A stretch of 64,000 bases of DNA from Candidatus Protistibacter heckmannii (GTDB taxonomy: Bacteria; Pseudomonadota; Gammaproteobacteria; Burkholderiales; Burkholderiaceae), in assembly GCA_025050535.1 (NCBI GenBank), contig JALBVF010000003.1:186001-250000 (forward strand), read 5' to 3'. The notes under the pieces were generated by a model that saw only the letters and a list, made by a program, of their open reading frames with translations, did not search any database and was not told where the DNA came from. The number at the start of each line of letters is the position of its first letter. The stretch's first letter is position 1. The translations under genes and the position numbers were made by a program. Of this stretch, positions 55,649-64,000 are shown one piece after another.

Positions 55649-56344
55649 TCAAGCGTCTCCCAGCACAGCCCGCACAGGCGCGAAGCTGCGCCGGTGGTGT
55701 TGGCAGGCGCCATGCTCGCGCAGGGCGCGCAGATGCGCTGGCGTGGGGTAGCCCATGTGCATGTCGAAGCCGTAGTGCGGGAAGTCCTGGTGCAGCTGCG
55801 TGAGCAGGCGGTCGCGCGAGACCTTGGCGAGGATGGACGCGGCGGAGATGGCCTGCACCTTGGCGTCGCCGCCGACGATGGCCTGCGAGGCGAGCGGCAG
55901 AACCGGACAGCGGTTGCCGTCGATCAGGGCCAGCTCGGGCTGCGGCGACAGCGCGATGACGGCGCGATGCATGGCGAGCATGGTGGCGTGCAGGATGTTG
56001 AGCTCGTCGATCTCCTCGACGTTGGCGCTGGCGATGTTGAAGGCCAGCGCGCGGTCGCGGATCTTGTCGAACAGCACTTCGCGCCGGGCGGTGCTGAGCA
56101 CCTTGGAATCGGCCAGGCCGTCGATGGGTCTCGCCGGGTCGAGGATCACCGCCGCGGCGGTGACGGGGCCGGCCAGCGGTCCCCTGCCCGCTTCGTCGAC
56201 GCCGCAGACGAGCTGCGCGCCGGCGAAGAAATCAAAGCTGTCCTGGGGCTGGGACACGGCGCGGCGCTTTCCGGTGCGCGGCGCCTGGGGGGCGGCGGGC
56301 TTTGACGCCGATGGCTTATTGATCCGGCAGGAAGAAGTTTTCAT
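55649..56344 (-). CDS. rnhB: ribonuclease HII, start region replaced by IS copy B3
   Basis: Removes RNA primers and misincorporated ribonucleotides. The catalytic domain begins [20 protein letters not shown] (DEAGRG with the first two acidic residues), with [13 protein letters not shown] and the [16 protein letters not shown] motif. The frame opens at ATG 56344, which lies inside IS copy B3 ([15 protein letters not shown]); the first 9 or so residues are IS-encoded. No internal ATG exists before the conserved core, so the native start was removed and expression now depends on IS sequence. The core is intact. Confidence 0.85.
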   Translation of the reverse strand: MKTSSCRINKPSASKPAAPQAPRTGKRRAVSQPQDSFDFFAGAQLVCGVDEAGRGPLAGPVTAAAVILDPARPIDGLADSKVLSTARREVLFDKIRDRALAFNIASANVEEIDELNILHATMLAMHRAVIALSPQPELALIDGNRCPVLPLASQAIVGGDAKVQAISAASILAKVSRDRLLTQLHQDFPHYGFDMHMGYPTPAHLRALREHGACQHHRRSFAPVRAVLGDA

Positions 56345-57443
56345 GAGGTGTATTTGACGCAGGGATCCTGGAAGTAGGATTTCATGCGTTCGAGATGGGT
56401 TTCGATGAACGCCATATGGTTCTTTGCTGCGGCGTGTAATTCGGCCTTTGTTCTGACGGGGACTCGTGTGCTGATGACATGTTTCAGGTCGGCGTTGAGT
56501 CGCTCATCCGGATTGAGCTCCGGGCTGTAGCTGGGCAGGTAAAAGACTTCGATGTCGGCTTGGTGCTCGGCAAGCCATGCCTTGACCGGCTTGCAGTGAT
56601 GCACGCCGAGGTTGTCGAGGATCAGGAACACTTTCTTGCCCGCGCGCTTGCCATCGGCCACCAGCGCCTCGAAGAACTCGATGAGCTTCTCGTGGTTAAA
56701 GGCACCATCTATGATCATCCAGCTTGCCTTGCCCTGATTGGTCACTGTGGAAATCATCGACAGCTTCTGTCGCGTACCTCTAACCGTCATCGTGACCGGG
56801 GTTTGCCCTTTGGGAGCATAACTGCGGCCCCGAACATCCGTATTCACCAACGCGGTTTCGTCACCCCAGTGAGTCTCGCCACCTTTGGCCTTGGCACGCT
56901 TCTCGATGGCCAGATACTCCTGATCGATCCACTGCTTGACAGCCTCCGGTCGCTGTTCGTAAGCGCGCTTGATCTGCTTTTTCGGCGTGAAACCCCAGCG
57001 CTTGAGGTAGTCTCCGACCGCACGTATTGAGAGTCTGACCGCGTATTCCTGTTCGATGAACAGCATGACCGCGCCTCGCGTCCAGAGCGCAGATTCCATC
57101 TTCAACTGCTCCGGACGTTTGTCGCAGATCGTGCGCCGGATTGCTTCTTCTTGATCCGCATTCAGCCGTCTTCCGTCTCCTGGCGTACGAGCTCGTGGGT
57201 GCGGCTTCAGGGCCGCCGCGGCCCCTTCTTCATAGAGATCAATGGCCAGTCGAGCCGCCGGGTAACTCAGCCCTGTCAACTCCACGATGGCCATGACTCC
57301 GTATCCCTTCCGATGCAACCTAACGACCTGCTTTCGCCTCTCGTGCAGTTGCTCCAGTTTCTGGTATCGAGCGTCTTCTTTTTCTATGCCAACTCGATGC
57401 CAGAAATGATAACAAGCTCAATCTTTATATTGCCGCGTCAATA
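56317..57443 (-). mobile_element. IS630-family element, type B copy B3
   Basis: Flanked by TA at 56317-56318 and 57442-57443, 1,127 bp, minus orientation. Termini TTGATCCGGCA and TTGACGCGGCA. It is uniformly type B internally and can serve as the reference against the mosaic copy B2. It provides the start codon of the rnhB frame. Confidence 0.93.
56341..57318 (-). CDS. IS630-family transposase, type B (copy B3)
   Basis: A 325-residue frame from TTG 57318 ([20 protein letters not shown]). The GTG start used in B1 and B2 is GTT here, so initiation would need TTG or an upstream codon. All catalytic motifs are present ([31 protein letters not shown]) and the frame is uninterrupted to TGA (CVKYTS). 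Possibly active if translated. Confidence 0.8.
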   Translation of the reverse strand: MHRKGYGVMAIVELTGLSYPAARLAIDLYEEGAAAALKPHPRARTPGDGRRLNADQEEAIRRTICDKRPEQLKMESALWTRGAVMLFIEQEYAVRLSIRAVGDYLKRWGFTPKKQIKRAYEQRPEAVKQWIDQEYLAIEKRAKAKGGETHWGDETALVNTDVRGRSYAPKGQTPVTMTVRGTRQKLSMISTVTNQGKASWMIIDGAFNHEKLIEFFEALVADGKRAGKKVFLILDNLGVHHCKPVKAWLAEHQADIEVFYLPSYSPELNPDERLNADLKHVISTRVPVRTKAELHAAAKNHMAFIETHLERMKSYFQDPCVKYTS

Positions 57444-57584
57444 AAATAGCTGCCCAGCGCCGACCTCCAAATTCGTCAGCACGAGCTCTCCGCTGGTCTG
57501 AGGCTCACCGTGCAGGTTGGCTACTGAGTACTTGATCTCCAGATCCAGCAGATGAAGATCTAAGAACAGCTCGCGGATGGCCGT
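57444..57584 (-). other. 141-bp gene stub between IS copies B3 and A7
   Basis: A minus-strand frame crosses the whole interval without a stop and reads AIRELFLDLHLLDLEIKYSV, then ANLHGEPQTSGELVLTNLEV. It looks like coding sequence cut on both sides by insertion sequences; I do not recognise the protein. Confidence 0.4.
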
Positions 57585-58705
57585 TATTGATCCGGCATTG
57601 AAGCAATGAACTCAAGCAGCATACCGAACCGGCGCATGTTCGAAGTAGCTCTTGACGCGCTCGGGCTGTCGCTAAACGCTGAGCAGATGCTGGCGCGTGG
57701 CATTCACCAGTTGCAGCTTCGAGCGAGCTGGAGCGAGTTTGGTGCCGATCTGCTTCAGGTCGGCATTGGCCATTTCATTGGGGTTCAGTTCGGGGCTGTA
57801 GCTTGGCAAGTAGAAGACTTCGATCTCGTGCTTGTGCTCGGCCAGCCAGGCCTTCACCGGCTTGCTGTGGTGCACGCGCAGGTTGTCCAGGATCAGGTAG
57901 ATCTTTCGGCCGGCATCCTTGACCAGCCGGCGCAGGAAGTCGATCAGAATGTCGGCGCTCAATGCTCCGTCGAAGGCCTGCCAGCGCATCTGGCCCTTGT
58001 TGGTGACGGTGGGAGATCACCGACAAGCCGTGGCGCTTGTTGTTCACGCGAATCACGGGCGTCTGGCCTTGCGAGGCGTAGCTGCGCCCGCGCACGTCGT
58101 CGCGGCGTACGCCGGTCTCGTCGCCCCAGTGAATTTCGGCCCCCTCAGCCTTGGCGCAGGCGGCGATCACCGGGTAGTCCTCGTCGAGCCACTTTTTCAC
58201 CGCCGCCGGCGACTGCTCGTAGGCCTTCTTCATGGGCTTTTGCGGCGTGAAGCCCCAACGCTCCAGATACAGGCCCATCGTGCGAACGGCCAGCTTGATG
58301 CCGTATCGGTTAAGGATCAACTCGGCAACTGCCTGGCGGCTCCACAGCGCGTAGATCATCTTCAACTGGTCGGGCGTGCGGTCAGCGGATCAGCCGCTGA
58401 ACCTCGCGCTCCTGCTCCGCCGTCAGCGTTCTGCCCGTACCCTGTGGGCGCCCGGGGCGCTCAACGTCGAGGGCCTTCCACCCGCCCGCGCGATACGCCT
58501 TCACCGCAGCAATGAGCGTCGTGCGCGACATCTCGCATTGCGCCGCCGTGTCCTTCAGGCTCACGCCATCCAGCCGCATTTTCACCGCACGTCGACGCCG
58601 TTCGTTCAGGGCGGCTACCGGCAGCGTTCTCGAGTCGATTTTATCCATGCAACATGCTGACTCTATATCACCCAATAAGTTCAATGTTTAAGTACTGAAT
58701 CAATA
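57585..58705 (-). mobile_element. IS630-family element, type A copy A7
   Basis: Flanked by TA at 57585-57586 and 58704-58705, 1,121 bp, minus orientation, full length. It carries the extra T seen in A3 and A5 and an additional G near 58015. It ends 88 bp from the glpV stop. Confidence 0.93.
57672..58648 (-). pseudogene. IS630 transposase of copy A7, two frameshifts
   Basis: ATG 58648 is present. An extra T near 58383 closes the first frame at TGA, and an extra G near 58015 shifts the catalytic core after HGLSVIS. Residues for HWGDE, ILDNLRVHH and YSPELNPNE all exist but in three frames. It ends at the shared TAG (57672-57674). Confidence 0.88.
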
Positions 58706-58793
58706 AAAAACGCCACCAGGGCCGTCTCCCCCAGTGGTGCAAGTCTAACGGCTTCCCACTATAGCTACAACACAACAGAAGCCTGCGCCGTGC

Positions 58794-60526
<1,733 letters not shown>

Positions 60527-60570
60527 CCTCGTCTCCTTTTTTGACTACCTGTTCAACACCCCAGGGTTCA

Positions 60571-60846
60571 CTATCCTTTTCTCATCACAAACACCAACAC
60601 CGCCATGGACATGGCGAATCCGATCCAGGTGGACAGCTCATCCGTGAGCCCCACCCAGGCGAGATTGATATAGGCCGCGCTCAGAAGCCCGATGAACAGC
60701 CGGTCGCCGCGCATCGTCGGGATCGGCAGAAAGCCCTTGCGTTCCACCGTCGGGCTGCGCAGTTCCCAGACCGTCATGCCGATCAGCATCAGCGCGACGC
60801 ACAGGAAGAAGACCACCACCTCGGGGGTCCATGCCATCCATTCCAT
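60571..60846 (-). CDS. glpU: DUF2160 small membrane protein of glycerol transporter
   Basis: A 91-residue protein with three hydrophobic helices (about 6-24, 44-64, 70-86), starting MEWMAWTPEVVVFFLCVALM. The DUF2160 family occurs almost only in glycerol ABC transporter operons between the permease and binding protein genes; its molecular role is unsettled. It lies 2 bp downstream of the glpQ-type permease stop. The frame is intact, in contrast to its neighbours, but short genes escape mutation by chance. Confidence 0.85.
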   Translation of the reverse strand: MEWMAWTPEVVVFFLCVALMLIGMTVWELRSPTVERKGFLPIPTMRGDRLFIGLLSAAYINLAWVGLTDELSTWIGFAMSMAVLVFVMRKG

Positions 60847-60848
60847 GT

Positions 60849-61646
60849 TCAGACTCTCCCCATGGCGAAGCCCTTGGCGATGTAATGGAACACGAACCAG
60901 ATCATCAGCGCGCCGGGAATGATGGTCAGCGTGCCGGCCGGCGGCGGACACGGTGCGCGTCATCGTCGCGGCGATCGGCTTGGCGTTGACGGAAGTCAGC
61001 GTGCGCGCCAGCAGCCGCTCCACCCAGCTGAACATGAAGCAGAAGAAGGCGGTGACGCCCACGCCGACCTTGATCAGCGGCAGGAAGATGCGCGTGAAGA
61101 AGTGCGGGAAGCTGTAGCCGTCGATATAGGAAGTCTCGTCGATCTCGCGCGGCACGCCCGACATGAAGCCCTCCAGGATCCACACCGCCAGCGGCACGTT
61201 GAAGACCATGTACGCCAGGGCCACGGCGACGTGCGTGTCCATCAGGCCCACCGTCGAATACAGCTGGAAGAAAGGCAGCAGGAACACGGCAAGCGGCGTC
61301 ATGCGGTTGGTCCGCAGCCAGAAGAACATGTGCTTGTCGCCGAGGAAGCGGTAGCGCGAGAAGGCGTAGGCGGCGGGCAGCGCGACCAGCACCGAGGCCA
61401 CGGTGTTGATCGCCACGTAGATGATGGAGTTGATGTAGCCCCAGTACCAGGACGGATCGGTGAAGATCACCAGGTAGTTCTCCAGCGTCAGCGTCTGCGG
61501 CCAGAGGCTGAAGCCCGAGAGCGTCTCCTCGTTGGTCTTGAGCGACATGGAGAGCATCCAGTACAGCGGCAGCAGCGTGAAGAGCAGATAGACGGCCTGC
61601 AGCAGCACCCTGCCCCAGGGCCTGCCGTCCTTGCGCGCGGCGGAAC

Positions 61647-61650
<4 letters not shown>
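60849..61650 (-). pseudogene. glpQ: glycerol ABC transporter permease, 3' deletion/frameshift
   Basis: MalG-like inner-membrane permease. ATG 61650 (MSSAARKDGRPWGRVLLQAV) begins six helices. The EAA loop is readable (EGFMSGVPREIDETSYIDGY, FTRIFLPLIKVGV). Near 60945, after TRTVSAAG, about ten residues are missing and the frame is lost; the expected last helix (TLTIIPGALMIWFVFHYIAK, then GFAMGRV) is present in another frame ending at TGA 60849-60851. The lesion removes the final transmembrane helix. The start overlaps the glpP stop by 4 bases. Confidence 0.85.
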
Positions 61651-62540
<890 letters not shown>

Positions 62541-62553
62541 TCGCGGCCCCTCC

Positions 62554-63641
62554 TCACAGTTCGATACGCCGGTCGCCGGCGAAGAACACGGTTTCCGGCG
62601 CCAGTAGCCGCAGCCATTGCCGGCCCTGCGACACGCGGGTTCCCGGCTCGAGCCGGGCGTTGATCTGCATGCCGGGCTCGCCGTGCACCGCCGCCGTCAG
62701 CAGCAGGCTCGCGCCCAGGTCCTGCAGGCGCAGCACGTCGGCCTCCACCGCGCCCGGCTCGCCCGGCGTGGCCAGGCGAACGAATTCGGGCCGCAGGCCG
62801 AGACGCAGGCCCGCCGCCGCGCCCTCGAGCCTGGAGAGCAGCGCGGCCTCGGGCTTCAGTCGGTAGCCGGCCAGCGCCAGGGCGCCATCCCTCGGCGCGA
62901 CGTCGAAGAGGTTCATGCCCGGGCTGCCGATGAAGTAACCGACGAAGCGGTGGTCGGGCCGCAGGAAGAGAGCCTCGGGCGTGCCCTTCTGCACGACCTT
63001 GTCCTCGGTCATCACGACCACCTCGTCGGCGAAGGTCAGCGCCTCGACCTGATCGTGGGTGACGTAGATCAAGGTGAGCTTGAGCTCCTGATGGATCTGC
63101 TTGAGCTGCTGGCGCAGCTGCCACTTCAAGTGCGGGTCGATGACGGTGAGCGGCTCGTCGAAGAGGATGGCGGCCACGTCCTGACGCACCAGGCTGCGCC
63201 CGAGCGAGATCTTCTGCTTGGCGTCCTCCGCCAGGCCCAGGGCGGGCTGCCGCAGCGCATCCTCCAGCCCCAGCAGCGCGGCGATCTCGCGCACGCGCCG
63301 CTCGGTCTCCGCCTTGCCCATGCTGCGGTTGCGCAGCGGGAAGGCAAGGTTGTCGAAGACGCTCATCGTGTCGTAGATCACGGGGAACAGGAACATCTGC
63401 GCGATATTGCGCTCGCGCGGCGTCTGCGCGGTGACGTCGCGGCCCTCGAACAGCACCTGACCGTGGGAAGGCGTGAGCAGACTGGAGAGACGATATTGAG
63501 CAGCGTGGTCTTGCCGCAGCCCGAGGGGCCGAGCAGCGCATAGGCGCCGCCGTCTTCCCAGACCATGTCCATGGGCTGCAGTGCATAGGGCGCGCCTGCG
63601 CCGTAGGCATGGCCGAGGCCTCGGAATTAAATGCGCGCCAT
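62554..63641 (-). pseudogene. glpT: glycerol ABC transporter ATPase 2, nonsense and frameshift
   Basis: From ATG 63641 the frame reads MARI-TAA-FRGLGHAYG; codon 5 (63627-63629) was probably GAA. The P-loop (ALLGPSGCGKTTLLNIVS) follows in the same frame, then a frameshift near 63500 passes to LLTPSHGQVLFEGRDVTAQT. Downstream are the Q-loop region, an altered signature (LAEDAKQKISLGRSLVRQD), Walker B (AAILFDEPLTVIDPHLK) and the H-loop (VTHDQVEAL), ending in a regulatory OB domain at 62554. The signature is the divergent form found in this transporter group. Two lesions. Confidence 0.85.
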
Positions 63642-64000
63642 GGGCGGCCTCGCGGGTCTGGTCGGGCGCGCTCTGCAGGCGGCCCGAGGCGTCGAACACG
63701 AAGAGCGAATCGGCGTCGATGCGCGCCTGCACGGCTTCGCCGATGCGGTGGCTGTGCAGGCCCGGCAGCTGCGCCACCATGCGTGCGCCCTCGCCGGCAC
63801 CTTCGGCGCGAAAATGCAGCAGCGTCTCCGAGCCGTTGAGCTCGGCCAGCTCCACCTTGGCGGCGACCGATGCGCCGCCGTTCGCGGAGGCCGCGCCGGC
63901 GAGGCGCAGTCGGAAGGGCTGGAGCCCGACAAGGCAGTCGTAGGCGATGTCGCGCTTGAGGCCCAGCGCCTTGACGAAGGCGGCGGGCAGGATATTGATC
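63628..64000 (-). pseudogene. glpS: glycerol ABC transporter ATPase 1, 3' part (stop codon lost)
   Basis: C-terminal part only; the gene continues beyond the window. The frame shows the OB-like regulatory domain (VELAELNGSETLLHFRAEGA, RIGEAVQARIDADSLFVFD, SGRLQSAPDQTREAAHGAH). The codon after GAH is TTA (63628-63630) where an overlapping TGA is expected, since the neighbouring glpT reading needs GAA at 63627-63629. The same base (63629) therefore explains both the missing glpS stop and the glpT nonsense. The frame now reads on into glpT sequence. That it was TGA before is inference. Confidence 0.65.

Overview
This 64 kb window is high-GC bacterial chromosome. Gene content and order point to a betaproteobacterium of the order Burkholderiales, possibly near the Bordetella/Achromobacter group. 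The markers are fmt-htpX-rsmB-DUF4390-ntrY-ntrX, holC-pepA facing lptF-lptG, cysB facing a cysI-DUF934-cysH-cysD-cysN-cobA operon, birA-coaX (Baf type), ppsA facing ppsR, and a GlpSTPQUV-type glycerol ABC transporter. The order and family assignment is inference from synteny and protein character; no 16S gene is present.

The dominant theme is genome decay with insertion-sequence expansion. From 1 to about 27 kb the chromosome is mostly intact housekeeping: initiator tRNA formylation, rRNA methylation, a two-component system, lipoprotein maturation (lgt), branched-chain amino acid synthesis (ilvD), LPS export (lptFG), and sulfate assimilation with siroheme synthesis. Even here one IS sits on the end of ntrX and two small genes carry nonsense codons. 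From 27 to 31.5 kb three consecutive genes (ion channel, amidohydrolase lipoprotein, amino-acid-type binding protein) are each broken by frameshifts.

A tRNA-Leu(CAA) at 31.55 kb is followed by a ruined genomic island (31.6-35.3 kb): P4-type integrase remnant, HsdM restriction-modification remnant, two IS630 elements and an AlbA_2-domain remnant. Next come ychF, a remnant resembling an aryl-polyene-type fatty acid cluster, a decayed MlaF/MlaE ABC transporter, birA-coaX, heptose adenylyltransferase, a diiron ferritin-like gene and ribE. The 45-51 kb stretch is largely IS630 copies separated by gene stubs. PEP synthase (ppsA) and its regulatory kinase/phosphorylase (ppsR) are both pseudogenes. 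The last 5 kb is a glycerol ABC transporter operon in which four of six genes are damaged.

Ten IS630-family elements are present: seven of one kind (here type A, A1-A7) and three of another (type B, B1-B3). All are bounded by TA dinucleotides and related terminal repeats (TTGATCCGGCA-like). Their internal structure is the most unusual thing in the window. Type A and type B copies exchange blocks of sequence as if by gene conversion, defective copies share the same deletion, one copy has two inverted right ends, and most copies lie where a neighbouring gene is cut. I found no CRISPR array, rRNA or complete prophage. Some single-base frameshifts could be sequencing errors, but the density of lesions within one operon and the compound lesions (nonsense plus deletion plus motif loss) argue for real decay.
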